A stretch of DNA of 64,000 nt from Brachypodium distachyon (taxonomy: Eukaryota > Streptophyta > Magnoliopsida > Poales > Poaceae): contig NC_016134.3 of NCBI RefSeq assembly GCF_000005505.3, positions 1,364,001 to 1,428,000 on the forward strand. The letters run 5' to 3'. A program made the translations under genes and the position numbers. How positions within the stretch are numbered: position 1 is the first letter of the stretch; every line of letters starts with the position of its first letter. The notes under the pieces are model-generated. The model did no database searches, was not told the origin of the DNA, and saw nothing but the letters and a program-made list of their open reading frames with translations. Shown here in pieces: positions 24,111-41,656 of this stretch.

Positions 24111-24484
24111 ATTTTAAATTTATATTTCTCTTAACAGAATCCTTAACACTAAAAGCATTTATCGGCCTGCTCCCGAATCCCCTCTTGCTTCCCGTCTCGA
24201 ACTCTACTCCAGATATCGGTGTCCTAACTCATGCATAGCGTGTTCTTGATTTAAATATAGGCACAAATAGTATTGGTAAATGAAAACAAGCACAAGCTGC
24301 CCTTATTACATATGGACCGTACTCTGATCTGATGACAAGGCCTTACATGAAGTATACGGGAGTACAGTCTACAATAGTGGGCTGGTATATATGAAAAACA
24401 ACATATGTAGCACATGGATGCGAAGATTGCAAGATAGACGCACACACAACAATATTCCTGGTTCGGACGGCAGAGTGCAGTTTC
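24111..24484. other. Spacer and BURP-gene 3' flank
   Basis: No gene is visible. The part nearest 24484 is probably the 3' UTR of the BURP gene. Confidence 0.5.
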
Positions 24485-26309
24485 TTAGGATGACGGGCGA
24501 TTTGCCTCCTTCTTGACCCACACGTTGTGCCCATACGGCAGATAGTGGCAGATTGGTCCGTCGCCGGGCTTGCTGCCGAGGACCTTGAAGGAGAAATGCT
24601 CTGCGTCCCAGTGGGACGTGTCGGTGTGACAGATAGCGGCAACGGTGACAACAAGGCCAGTCTGGGCACCCTCCATCTCCACCATGTACGCCCTCGTCGA
24701 GGGCGTGTTATGGCACATGTAGACGGTGTAAGGATAGTTATGGTCATGGCACGACACGAAGCTCGATCCGTCCACCGGGTGCACTGCTCGGACGGTGTAC
24801 GGTTGCTTTGGTGCCCCTGAGCGGGGCAGGTCGGAGCTCATCGGCTGGATGTTGTGGGTGCCAAGCGCCGCCATGGTTCCCTCCACCAGGGCTTCCAGCG
24901 ACGTAGCGCAGAATTTGGCCTCGCCTGCTTTTGGTGGCAGGTCACACATGTATAGCGTCTCCTCCATGTTGGCTGCCTGCACCGAGTTCCTGGCGATGCC
25001 GAGCCGAGCGAGGGCGCTCGGCAGCGAGGACGTCGAGAATGGAATGGAGTCCGCATCATGACGCGGCAATAGCCCGAGAGGTGCACTGGCTGCCACAGGG
25101 AAGTATAAGGTTATGGTCTTGCCTACCTGCACTGCCTCCTCATGGAAAAAGAGCCCTTGAGCCAGATACTCGTCGGTGCTGTGGTCACGGTCATGGGATG
25201 GCCCGGGAGACGAGTGCTTCGTCGTTCCAGAGAGTGAGCGAAGCCCCCACATTAACCAAGTCAGGGAGTAGGCTTCAGCAACCGTAGCATCCTTTGATGG
25301 CCTGGGAGACGAGTGCTTGGTCGGTCCAGAGGGAGAGCGAAGCCCCCACATTAACCATGTCAGGGAGTAGGCTTCAGCAACCGTAGCATCCTTTGGTTTG
25401 TTTACAAAGCTGGTCTCTGCACCGTAAAGTATGTAGACAAGCCATGAGCATCAGCCATATATAAATCATGAATGTTCCAACCTTCTTTTGTATTATAATC
25501 ATAGTTTTGAGATATTAACTAAAGCGGGTAATGGACTGACCAGGATGGAGGAGCTTGAGGATGGGGTCCGGGACCGGAGAATCGGGCAGGACGGTGCGCC
25601 AGAACACTTCAGCCTCCGTCAGGACTGCATTGCTACACTGTGCAACCTGAACGCAACACGATAGATCAAAATTGGTGGCCTTATCTATACCTATGCCTAA
25701 TATTAAAGATCAAAAATTCTATCCATTATTTTTGGTTCACCTCCTCATCCTAACAACTCCTAGGGTGCATGTGTTCTGTAGATTTATGATGTGTATATAT
25801 GTGACCCAATGAGGTGTATGCAGACAGAGCATATGACCATGCTAGACCATCTAGGATAGTATATATGCCAAGTATGCAAGTATATGTACAATATATGATT
25901 ATACTTATTTTATACACTATTATAATAGTATTATAATAATGTATTAGAAAATATGGCTCTTCTGAAAAAAATTCAGATACTAAGATTTGAAGTATCTTAA
26001 AATGAGTATATAAACATAATCAAAACTGATAAATGATTATACACACATACGCAATATGGTTCCTTAAAGATCGAAGTAACTACTCCCGGGAACAGAAAAA
26101 ATGCACCCTAAATGTATTGTCAAAACATATTTTATAGTTTATCTCACGGACTGTTATTTATTGATATTTCTATAAACTTAATCAAAGCTAATGAAGTTAG
26201 ATTTAGTATGAAACAATAAAGAAATAATTATTTTGGAATGTCACAAGTAAATGATTACCGCAAGCAGAACAAAGGTGGCGATTATAGCAGAGTGGAGGCG
26301 TTGCGCCAT
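24485..26309 (-). CDS. BURP-domain protein, 3 exons, 362 aa
   Basis: Exons in transcript order are 26259-26309, 25541-25646 and 24485-25416, with an intact frame over 1,089 nt. The N-terminus MAQRLHSAIIATFVLLA is a signal peptide. Exon 2 encodes the conserved N-terminal segment AEVFWRTVLPDSPVPDPILK. Residues about 139-362 form the BURP domain, starting GLFFHEEAV and ending with the spaced Cys-His pairs CH-x6-8-CH-x24-27-CH-x25-CH (SCHDHNY, YMCHNT, AICHTD, ICHYLP). Between them is a variable region holding a 33-residue tandem repeat (DATVAEAYSLTWLMWGLRS in both units). BURP proteins are plant-specific, secreted or wall/vacuole-located; roles range from seed and stress biology to pectin metabolism. 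The exact role here cannot be told. It is intact, between transposon-rich DNA and a short tandem-repeat array. Confidence 0.9.
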
Positions 26310-26384
26310 GGAAATGAGCCAAGATATTCTGATGACTAAGTCCAGCCCCAGATGTTTTGACTAAACCGGCCAGGGTATGCTGAT

Positions 26385-26391
26385 ACTTATA
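26385..26391 (-). promoter_or_regulatory. Candidate TATA box of the BURP gene
   Basis: TATAAGT on the minus strand lies about 80 bases before the ATG at 26309. It is a single-motif prediction. Confidence 0.35.
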
Positions 26392-26469
26392 GTAGAACCT
26401 TAGAAGGTGTCAAGCTGGTACCGGATGTGACTGTAATTTACCTACCATCTCCTCTCCTAGAAGATGCAT

Positions 26470-26640
26470 GTAATATAGAAAGGCTGCCAAGGGAATCGAA
26501 TCTTAATGAGCTGCTAAGGCAATCTTAATATAGAAACGCTGCCAAGGGAATCGAATCTTAATGACAAACGGCTGCTAAGCCAATCTTAATGACGGAACGG
26601 CTGCTAAGCCAATCTTAATATAGAATGGCTTGCAGGGGCG
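26470..26640. repeat. Short imperfect tandem-repeat array upstream of the BURP gene
   Basis: TAATATAGAAA-GGCTGCCAAGGGAATCGAATC and the shorter GGCTGCTAAGCCAATCTTAAT recur four to five times with unit lengths of about 30-60 bp. Confidence 0.7.
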
Positions 26641-26944
26641 CCGCACCTTTCGGGAAACTGTGGCAGTCGTAGATAGGCACTGCTGCAAGCAGTACGTTGA
26701 GCTCTCTACTCTAGCTAGGCCAAGTACAAACTCTGAAACCAAACACACCCAGCAATCAGCAGAAAGCCGGCCTGCGCTTTGAATCTGGACACAGCCACGA
26801 CGAGCTGACTCAGTGTGCACGGTTGACTTCGGCAAATGCATAGGATGTGTTGAGTCACGTGCCATGTGGCCTTGCCTTCCACACGAAGAATCCAAGGAAA
26901 CTCCATGTAAATCATGTCGACTGCCTAAATCTTTGTAGCACTCT

Positions 26945-27205
26945 TCTCATGTGCATTTTTTGTGTGAGGTTGCAACCATGGTATACCCCCGGAATTACCT
27001 GCTGCACCATGCGATCCATTCTAACTTCCTTACGAAGCAGCTAGGTACTGACTGCGGCCTGCTAATCCAACAGGTAGTCGAATCATAGCTCCGATCTTCA
27101 TCTGGAATTCAAGACAGAAGAATCAGACACGAGCAAAGTTCTGCAAAGTCCTGACTCCTCAGCTTAGCTGTGTGCTGTTCGTTGCTTTAAGCACACATAG
27201 ACTGT
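26945..27205. repeat. Right copy of the ~260-280 bp direct duplication (pair at 10572-10855)
   Basis: It lies in the 3' flank of the PPR gene and probably in its 3' UTR. See the left copy for shared phrases. The match stops near GTGCTGTTC, about 120 bases before the PPR stop codon. Confidence 0.8.
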
Positions 27206-27325
27206 CAACATTGGCATGACAATTCCAGGATTTAGCAGGAGAGAATCTGATCCAGGTAAGAACCACCTCATGCGCAACACTCAGTTTCTGAAGATCGTTG
27301 CAAGAGAAGGCGCAAGCCTTGTTCT

Positions 27326-29521
27326 CTATGTTGATCCAGCTAAGCCAGGTGTCTTATGCACTCCCCTTTCCTTGATAAAGACCCTCATGTTTTGAGCTTC
27401 ATCCCACTTGCCTGCCTCTGCGGTGATGTTTGACAGCAACACATAGTTTGAGGTCTTGTGAGGTTCCAGTTCATATAACTTCTCAGCTGCAAGCTGGGCA
27501 AGCTCATGGTTCTTGTGTACCCGACATGCTCCAAGCATGGCGCCCCATACACCAGCATTAGGTTGGACCTGCATTCCTTGAATAATTTCAAAGGCTTCAC
27601 TCAGTCTCCCGGATCTTCCAAGTAGATCCACCATGCAAGCGTAATGCTCAGCTACAGGCCGTAACGCGTAGTCTTTTGTCATTGAATTGAAGAAATCGAA
27701 TCCTTCGTCAATCAATCCTGCATGACTGCAGGCTGATAAGACACCCACAAATGTGACCTCATCGGGTCGGACATCATTGTCTTCCATTTCTCGAAAAACT
27801 GAGATTGCCTCAGTCCCATGACCATTAGAAGCATAGCCATCAATGAGTGCATTCCATGAAACAATGTCCGGAGCTGGCATCTCGTCAAATACTTGTCTTG
27901 CTTCCAAGATCCGTCCGCACTTTGCATATGCCGAAATCAAGGCATTTCCAGCAAAGGAATCACCAATATACCCACTCCTGGCAAGAAGGCTGTGGAATTG
28001 CCTACCAACATGCAAAGCAGCCAAGTCTGCACATGCACTAAGACAACAAGCATATGTAGACCAGTCAGCCCTCTTTGCATCCCTTCTCATGAGCACGAAA
28101 TGCTGCAGTGCTTCGACACAGAGCCCATTCTGGACGAATCCGGAGATAACTGAATTCCACGATACGGTATTCCTCTGATTCATCTTCCTGAAAATACCTA
28201 CTGCCTTGCGCATTTGACCATCGTGGGCATAGCCAGCAATCATGGTGTTCCAAGAAACCATATCCTTGTTTGGCATTTGCTGGAACAACACCATGGCCTC
28301 ATCAAGCATTCCACAGTGGACATAACCAGAAATCATCGTATTCCAGCACACTGCATCTCGCACTTCAAGTCCATCAAAGATGAGGCGTGCATCATCAATC
28401 ATCTTGCTCTGCAAATAGCCATGCATCAGTGCAGTCTTTGCTGCAAAACTGTCGAACGGCATCTTGTCGAGCAGATCCTTTGCTTCTTGGAGCTTTCCAC
28501 CACGTACTAATGCACTTATCATTGTCGTCCATGAGATTGAGTTCTTATCCGGCATCTCTGTAAACAACTTATAGGCCTCCTCCATGTGAGAAAGCCGCAG
28601 ATAACCACTGAGCATCACATTCCAAGCCGCAACATTCCGGTCAGGGATTCTGTCGAACAGTTCTCTTGCCTCACCTATCCTCCCTGCCCGGCAATAACCA
28701 TTGAGCAAGGTCACCCAGGAAACGACATTAGGTGAGGGGACTCCTGCAAATAAGCCAGCAGCCGAATCAACATCTCCAGCACGCACATAGCCCTCCAGCA
28801 TCAAGTTCCAGGACACCATGTCCCTCGCCGGCATCTCGTCAAAGAATTTCACCGCCCGAACCATTTCCCCATTGCGTGTCAACCCCACAAGCACAGAGTT
28901 CCAAGAAATGATGTCAGGGGCCGGCATTTCCCTTAGCAACGCCACGGCGTCATCGAACCTGCCGTGCTTGGCGTACCCGGAGATCATGGCGTTGTAGCAC
29001 GCGGTGCACTTGTCCCCGGGCATCCGGTCGAGCGCGTCCCTGGCGAGCCCGAGCTCCCCCGCGCGCGCGTAGCAGGAGACCATGAGCGTCCAGGAGAAGC
29101 CGTCCCGGGCGGGCATGGCGTCGAACAGGTCCCGGGCGTCCGCGACGCGGCCGTGGTCGGAGCACGCCGCGATCATGGCGTTCCATGAGACGGTGTTCCG
29201 GCGGGGTATCTCATCGAACAGCCGGCGCGCGTCGGCGATGCGGCCATGGCGCGCGAGCGCGGAGAGCATGGCGTTGTAGGAGACGGTGTTGCGGCTGGGC
29301 ATGGAGTCGAACAGGCGGCGCGCCGCCGCCAGCTGGCCCGACCGCGCCAGCCGGGTCAGCTCCTGGTTGCTCCGGTACACCGCCGTGGTCGCCGCCCCGG
29401 CCGCGGCCATGAGGTTGGCTGGGCTGTGTGTGGCTTGGCTGAGGAGAAGTGAGCAAATCGGCGATGGGCCAGAAGACGAAGCCGGAACTTCAAAACCATG
29501 GAAGCAGGCAGCCCAGCCCAT
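27326..29521 (-). CDS. Pentatricopeptide repeat protein (PLS type, E motif; E+ lost), 731 aa, intronless
   Basis: I take the ATG at 29519-29521; the frame extends upstream only to a TTG. A second Met at 29408-29410 (MAAAGAATT) would remove 37 residues. The N-terminus is Arg/Ser/Ala-rich and fits mitochondrial or plastid import. From about residue 50 roughly 17 PPR motifs follow (NTVSYNAML, NTVSWNAMI, DIVSWNALI and similar), alternating in P, L and S lengths. Near the C-terminus VRPDEVTFVGVLSACSHAGL and then the E motif (QPNAGVWGAMLGACRVHKN to IKERGVHKTPG) are clear. Such proteins bind organelle RNA for editing, splicing or stabilisation. The reading frame ends KTPGLAGST. One base shifted, the downstream DNA encodes SWINIENKACAFSC, an E+ type motif, so a one-base deletion has removed it. 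It is probably still expressed, but any E+-dependent activity would be lost. Confidence 0.9.
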   Translation of the reverse strand: MGWAACFHGFEVPASSSGPSPICSLLLSQATHSPANLMAAAGAATTAVYRSNQELTRLARSGQLAAARRLFDSMPSRNTVSYNAMLSALARHGRIADARRLFDEIPRRNTVSWNAMIAACSDHGRVADARDLFDAMPARDGFSWTLMVSCYARAGELGLARDALDRMPGDKCTACYNAMISGYAKHGRFDDAVALLREMPAPDIISWNSVLVGLTRNGEMVRAVKFFDEMPARDMVSWNLMLEGYVRAGDVDSAAGLFAGVPSPNVVSWVTLLNGYCRAGRIGEARELFDRIPDRNVAAWNVMLSGYLRLSHMEEAYKLFTEMPDKNSISWTTMISALVRGGKLQEAKDLLDKMPFDSFAAKTALMHGYLQSKMIDDARLIFDGLEVRDAVCWNTMISGYVHCGMLDEAMVLFQQMPNKDMVSWNTMIAGYAHDGQMRKAVGIFRKMNQRNTVSWNSVISGFVQNGLCVEALQHFVLMRRDAKRADWSTYACCLSACADLAALHVGRQFHSLLARSGYIGDSFAGNALISAYAKCGRILEARQVFDEMPAPDIVSWNALIDGYASNGHGTEAISVFREMEDNDVRPDEVTFVGVLSACSHAGLIDEGFDFFNSMTKDYALRPVAEHYACMVDLLGRSGRLSEAFEIIQGMQVQPNAGVWGAMLGACRVHKNHELAQLAAEKLYELEPHKTSNYVLLSNITAEAGKWDEAQNMRVFIKERGVHKTPGLAGST

Positions 29522-29626
29522 CTGTTGTTGCAGCTTTGAGCCCAGCAAACTATAGTGTAGTATTGTAGCACTGCATCGAATTTGGCGGCCCAATTCAAAG
29601 TAAAAAAAAAACTAGAAACATTTGCT

Positions 29627-29715
29627 ACTTCGTTCGATCCAGTTTAATTGTCGCTGATTTAAACAAAATAAATTTTGTTTTGTCTAAACCTGCGACAATT
29701 AAGTCGGATCAAAGA
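29627..29715. mobile_element. Decayed Stowaway-type MITE
   Basis: The arms TTCGATCCAGTTTAATTGTCGC and the reverse complement of GCGACAATTAAGTCGGATCAAA pair around a short A/T-rich loop (29640-29710). The internal phrase ATTGTCGCTGATTTA is typical of grass Stowaway elements. Terminal CTCCCTCCG sequences have eroded. Confidence 0.6.
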
Positions 29716-31931
29716 AACTATCTGAAATGTTTAGCCTCAGCTTACGGTTGGCGAACTATCCTATGCTAGATCATCTATGCTCTGCTGTAAGAGAATATAT
29801 ATACAAAAACATGCAAAAATTGTTAGCAGACAGAAAAAGGAAAAACTGATTAAAGCTTAGCGTGACTTTGTTAGGCTCCCACCTCAAAAAGAGAGCTTTG
29901 TTTAGCCCGTTCAGGTGGTGCACGGCAGGCTAACGAAAAGGGAGAAAGTCTCCAACAATGACTACACGCGGCGCTGCCTAAAGCCCTAAAGCTAGGCCTC
30001 CACTTCAATAGATAAGCATAACCTTTTGTCTTTGATCGAAGAGATCTTCATAAATAATTGAACTATTTTAAAATTATATGATTGCAAGGAAATATTCATC
30101 CACGATCTTCCACATGTGCTGGCACGGATTATAGGTCAAGCTCTCGTCTTGACGTGCCGTGTGCACCGATCAAGGAGGTGCTCCTCGACCTCCATTCTCC
30201 AGGGGGAGATATCGTTTGCATTTTGCTCCCTGAAATTTGGGGGCTTTGCGTGGATAGCCTCTTGGGGATTACGGAGTATAGTTTAATCCCACGTTTGTTC
30301 TTATTAGAGTGTGCTTTTGGTCTCTTGGGTGGTAGTGTTGCACTTTGCTAAACATAAAAATGAGGAGCAATTTAACTTTTGCCCGCGCACCATCATTGTT
30401 TTACGCCGTCGGTTCTAAATAAGCAGGATCCAACTCGATGATGATAGTCCATCCCTGTGTCAAGAGTGACAACTAACCACATTGATTTTTTCTACTCAAG
30501 TTTTAACATCAGAACGCATTGTTTCTCATGGATTTTACATGTCAATTCCCAACCCTAGCCAATATTTCTCGTGCCCTCTCTACTCCCAAGTAATAAAGTG
30601 TGATTCTGCATAACGCATCTTCGGTGGTCTCTTGTTTTGTCGTGACTCGCGGCGTTGCACTCTTCGTCCATCCCCCACTTTCGTTTCTAGCTGTTGAATA
30701 TTGCTGATACAATGTTCGTCGTTGTCACCGATGTGTGTCTGCTCCCTCACCGGTGATGATGTCCTTTCATCCTTTGCAGGGGCCAGGTTGTTGTATTGCC
30801 TACTGTGTTTTTTTCGATGTTTTGCAATTCGAACTGCTCTTTGCTCTCCTATCCTTCTTGCGTAGCAGCGTTGGAAAATTGGTTACGGTCGTAGGTTCCT
30901 TGCAAAAAGACAAACAATGCTAGGCGGGAAAGAGCGCTCCCACGCGAGCACAACTAGCGAAAATTGAGGCCCACATATAATAAGTTTCCTAATATGGCTA
31001 TCGGAAGGCGCACCTGATGATTCAAAAGTTGCGTGTGCACTCTTTGCACGCACAGGTTTGACTTATAATTAACTGCATTTACGTAATCATTAGGTCAGAA
31101 CCCTTAGGTTTACCGGTGATGCTGTAAGTTACTAAAAACATTTTGTACATCACTAAGCAAGCAAGGTGATATTGTAAATAACGGAGTAAAAATTTAGCTG
31201 TTTGGATGACCGGAATATTTTAGTTGAGCACAGCTCATGGTTTTCAATAATGCTACAGATATACTAATGATAACCTAATTAATGGCCGTGAATTACTATC
31301 ATTTACGACGTCTAATAAATCAAACAATCCACATAGATATATTCCTAATACCTCGATATAGCAGGGTCTTCTCTACAAAACAAAAAAACAAACAAACCCC
31401 GCGCTCTGCCTCTCCCTCTTCCCCTCCACCACCTCCATCCAGCCCACAGTTCCCACTCCACCACTTTGAACGAACGGCGAAGCAGCAAACAATCGCCCAG
31501 CCAAATCCCCCTCCCTCTCGGCGGGCGGCGCTCCGGTGGGCTCCCAACGCCGGCAGCCGCGCCGCCGCCGCGGCACACATCCTCTCCCTCGCTCCCCACG
31601 CCCACCGAATCGAAGCGGAATAAAAACGCCAGCACCACGGGCCACGCAACCCCACTTGACGACATTTTTATCCGTTGGAGCCGCGCGGCGCTCGTGCTCC
31701 CTTCCTGGCTGCTGCTGCTGCTCGCCCTCCCCACTCCCCCCCGCGGCGCACGAGTCCGGACCAAGCCCTTATAGCCCACCATCCATTCACCAGTCAGTCC
31801 ACCACCCCGCACCAGATCCGGAGATCCCGCGGGCGGAATCGTATCGCGGCCGCAATGGCGGGCGCCCACTGATTCCGATCCGGCTCGCCGCCGCCGCTGC
31901 TGCTGATAATCTCCCCCCCTACCCTACGCGG
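29716..31931. other. Intergenic region and NDR-kinase promoter/5' UTR
   Basis: 29716-31280 shows no gene or clearly named repeat. From about 31380 the DNA becomes GC- and C-rich (CCTCC and CCGCC runs) and is probably the core promoter and long 5' leader of the kinase gene. Long open frames on both strands here reflect base composition. Confidence 0.5.
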
Positions 31932-38322
<6,391 letters not shown>

Positions 38323-39906
38323 ATAGCAGGTGTATACTTTTCACATACATTATGGATGGTGGTTGGCTCAACTGTATATTCTGAAAGGAAAATCTTAAGA
38401 GTATCTAGAAGTTTATAGAATTTTCTGGAATAACTGTCTGAGTTTCTCTAGTAGCTATACCAGTGCATACATTCTGTACATTGTTGCCTCTGTTTTTGCA
38501 TTTATTTTACCACCGATGAATCTACGATCTGAGCTGGTTGATTGATAGAGGGAGCCAGAGGTCTCCTGCAAATTCATGGATCCAGTGCAGGGTTGAGATT
38601 CATTCTTTTGTTGGAACATGTCATGGGTGTGCAGAAATCTGCATTTCCATATTTTTGTCATGGGATCTTCGACAATTCAAAGAAGTTCCGAGCAGCAAGC
38701 AATTTGTGCCATAGAACCACCAAGGATACTCTGCAAAAGAATCCTCAATAGGCCTATCTTGGCAGTACTGCTATTCATGCCAAATTACTTTTAACTCATG
38801 ATTTCTGGGGGTTGAACACATGTGAATCCTGAATTTACTGTTTCTCTTTTTTTTTTCTTTTCATGCTGAAGATGATCTTGGTTTCCATGTCGCTATCTTC
38901 ACTTTTGCATCATTGCAACAAATTAATTTCTCTTAACTTTTACTAGTAGTATCATTTTTGTTGTGGTTGTTGCTGCTGCTGCTGCGCTTTCACTCCCTTG
39001 TTTCTCATGTTCTGTTCTTGAATCTTGAGCAAGCGGCCTGTGTACACCTAAGCCCGGAAAGACCTGTCTCTAGGTATGGCCAGTGGATCAATCTCGCTAC
39101 CTAAATCCGGCCAATTGGGACATAAAGCTCTACTCTTACACGATCTTTGTGCAATTTTTGACTTTTCTTGGCAACTAAGCTTAGCTTGAGTGCCTAGTTA
39201 CCAGCAAGTAATCAGGGGCTGCAACTAGTTATTCCAGTGCATCAATGAATGGTCCCATGCGGATCAAACCATATCTGGGTATAGGTACAAAAGAAACTAT
39301 CCATGGACCATTCGTTCCTTCTTTGCCATCGATCTAGAATTGTCACTAAAAGTAACTCGCACAATGTGTTGCCTTAAACCAACTTGAAACAAATAATTAG
39401 CATTGAATATGACGGTGTACCTATACTACCAAGCATCAATGTGGACTAGAGTTTCATGTCCCGTATAGACGATTATGTCTTCGGCATAGGGACAAGGGAT
39501 GCAAGCGAGATCCCGCGCGTATCTACACTTGCTATCTTACAATTTTGGTTCAAAATTTGACTAGTAACAAATTTAAAAAAAGAAAGAGTTATCCTGCTTG
39601 CGAGTCATACGTGGGATCCTTCTCGCATCACTAATTTTATGTGGCGAAACGGAAAATTAAGCTGAGGTAACATTATGGATTTTGCCGGCCATTGAGTTTG
39701 GACTAGCTGGTGGAGCGATCGGCTCTACCTATAGCTACTCGCTAGCTACCGTCCTCACTTGCCTACATGGACCTGCCACCCTCCTCCTCTAACCCTCTCA
39801 CTCTCAAACACACGCGCATAAATAAACGCAGCAAACACTCAATTAAGTCTCGATCCGTTTCCTTCCTGGCGTCTTTGTTCTTGGTTGATTTAGAAGAATT
39901 GAACAC
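38323..39906. other. NDR 3' UTR and spacer
   Basis: Probably 3' UTR up to about 38900. Beyond that no gene is visible. The region before 39907 is the SAUR promoter side, with an ATAAATAAA element at about 39818 that could act as a TATA box. Confidence 0.5.
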
Positions 39907-40335
39907 ATGAACAGACTGAGGAATGTGCTGCTGCGCAGGTGCAAGAGCTTGTCGCGCTCCGGGAGCCGCCATAGCCGGCCGTCGGCGTCGTCGAGCTCCT
40001 CCTACAGCAACCTCCGCTCCATGTCCGCCAGGGACGACGTCATTGCCGCCGCCGAGGAGGCGGCGGCGGCGTCGTCGTCTAACGTTGGAGATGGTGCCGA
40101 CGACGCGGTGGTGGTGTTCGTGGGAAGCTCGCGGCGGCGGTACGTCATCAGCGCCCGGCAGCTCGGGCACCCGCTGATCGCCGCGCTCATCGACGGCGGT
40201 GGCGGCGGCGGGGTGGTGGCGGTGAGGTGCGAGGTGGTTATGTTCGATCATCTGCTGTGGATGCTGGACAACGCCGCCGGCGCCGAAGACGACGAAGATG
40301 CCGTCAGGGAGCTGGCCCAGCTCTACGCGTGCTAG
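39907..40335 (+). CDS. SAUR-like auxin-responsive small protein, 142 aa, intronless
   Basis: The N-terminus MNRLRNVLLRRCKSLSRSG is basic, followed by a Ser-rich spacer. The core from about residue 68 (AVVVFVGSSRRRYVISARQLGHPLIAALI) matches the SAUR domain pattern of a beta strand, YVI and the L-x-HP-L-x-x-L block. The downstream part VVAVRCEVVMFDHLLWML resembles the usual C-x-x-x-x-F-x-x-L-L end. SAURs are short, intronless, often auxin-induced and many restrain PP2C-D phosphatases to promote expansion growth. This one has a Gly run (GGGGGG) within the core and an acidic Ala-rich tail, so it belongs to a divergent, longer subgroup. The DNA is GC-rich with an alanine-coding GCG run. Confidence 0.8.
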   Translation: MNRLRNVLLRRCKSLSRSGSRHSRPSASSSSSYSNLRSMSARDDVIAAAEEAAAASSSNVGDGADDAVVVFVGSSRRRYVISARQLGHPLIAALIDGGGGGGVVAVRCEVVMFDHLLWMLDNAAGAEDDEDAVRELAQLYAC

Positions 40336-40458
40336 CTAGCTAGCTAAGCAACATTGGAGTATATGCCAAGAATTAATGCATGGTATCGATGCATGCATGA
40401 TCGATCTAGGTCATTAATCCTCTCGATAGTCATCGACTTTTGGTTGATATATGGAGTA

Positions 40459-40570
40459 CTCATCCGTTTCATAATTCTTGTCGAAATATTACATGTATCT
40501 AAACATTTTTTAGAAATAAATACATTCATTTTTAGACAAATTTGAGATAAGAATTATGAAACAGAACGAG
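40459..40570. mobile_element. Stowaway-like MITE
   Basis: After TA it begins CTCATCCGTTTCATAATTCTTGTC and ends with the near complement (ATAAGAATTATGAAACAGAACGAG). Arms and A/T-rich centre fit a Stowaway element. It lies just downstream of the SAUR-like gene. Confidence 0.7.
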
Positions 40571-41094
40571 CATTATTTTCCCTTCTTTCCCAGAATCTAA
40601 AACTCTTGGGCAGACAGAAGATATGCCAAAAATCAACAAACAAAAAAGAAGAAGCAGATTACAGTAAGTGGGTAGCCTAAGTCAATCCTCATGGTACAGC
40701 TAGCCTGCTGGCCTGGCTAGCAGCAGCGGCTAATTAATTAATGTGTGCCGGAGACATGCTACCAAAACAGAGAGCACACACATTGATCAATCTGGTTGCA
40801 CAATCCACGTCGAATCTGCGACACATTTCCATCTCAGTTTATCGGATTTTACATCTCCTCTTTCCTTTTCAAGGACGGCCGGCGATCATACCTCAAATGA
40901 TATACCTTTTTTTTTTGGAAATAAACTTCATTAATGAAACCTCAAATGATATACCATCTGTTGGTAAAAATGGTTAGAGTGGTGATAGTGTCTCTACCCC
41001 ACTAGAGATCAAACTAAACTTCAGGTTTTGTTGGTAAACATCGACAACAAGGTCCGGATATTTTGTGGACACAATTAATAAAAAAAAGAAAATA
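40571..41094. other. Spacer
   Basis: No gene is visible. The phrase CCTCAAATGATATACC occurs twice (40892 and 40940), flanking a T-run and TTTGGAAATAAACTTCATTAATGAAA, which suggests an insertion with a ~16-bp duplication at its edges. Confidence 0.4.
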
Positions 41095-41199
41095 CTTTCT
41101 CCGTTTCATAATCGAAATATTACATGTATTTAGACGTTTTTTAAATAGATACTTCTATTTTTAGGCAAATTTGAAAAAAAAATTATGAAACGGAACGAG
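41095..41199. mobile_element. Stowaway-like MITE with TA on both sides
   Basis: The ends are CTTTCTCCGTTTCATAATCG and the complement of AATTATGAAACGGAACGAG, flanked by TA at 41093-41094 and 41200-41201. It is 105 bp and close in sequence to the element at 40459. A third CTCCGTTCGGAAAC terminus follows at 41227 without a clear partner. Confidence 0.75.
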
Positions 41200-41656
41200 T
41201 AGAAGACAGAAACTCACAGATATTCCCTCCGTTCGGAAACAAGTGATGTTTACGTTACTTATTTTCGGAAAATACCAAAAGAAGCGCAAGCCCCCGTAGC
41301 TCTTGCCGTGCAATGTCCGGTCCTTCTCGTCGTCACGATCAGATATTATTTTCCCCAACAACGACAATCTCTGGACTCTGGAGACTCCTCGCCGATATTT
41401 TTCCTCCTGCCGTGGCTGCGAGACGCCTGTCCGTTCCCCGGCCGCGCGTCGCTCTGGCTGGGCTCGTCGTGGCTGCGCCAGCGGCGCGAGAAGCATACAA
41501 AAGATCAAAGCCCCCCGACGTTCGTGCTTATCCGGACGCCAAGAAAGCGGCACCCGGCCCATGCCCACCAACCGTTTACATAAACTTTCTCGGTGTCCGC
41601 GAATTTACAAGATCTCTCCCCCCCCCCCAACCCCCCACCCACACGCACAAATTTTA

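Noticed and set aside
29185..29555. Plus-strand frames opposite the PPR gene start
   Set aside because: Antisense shadows of a GC-rich coding region.
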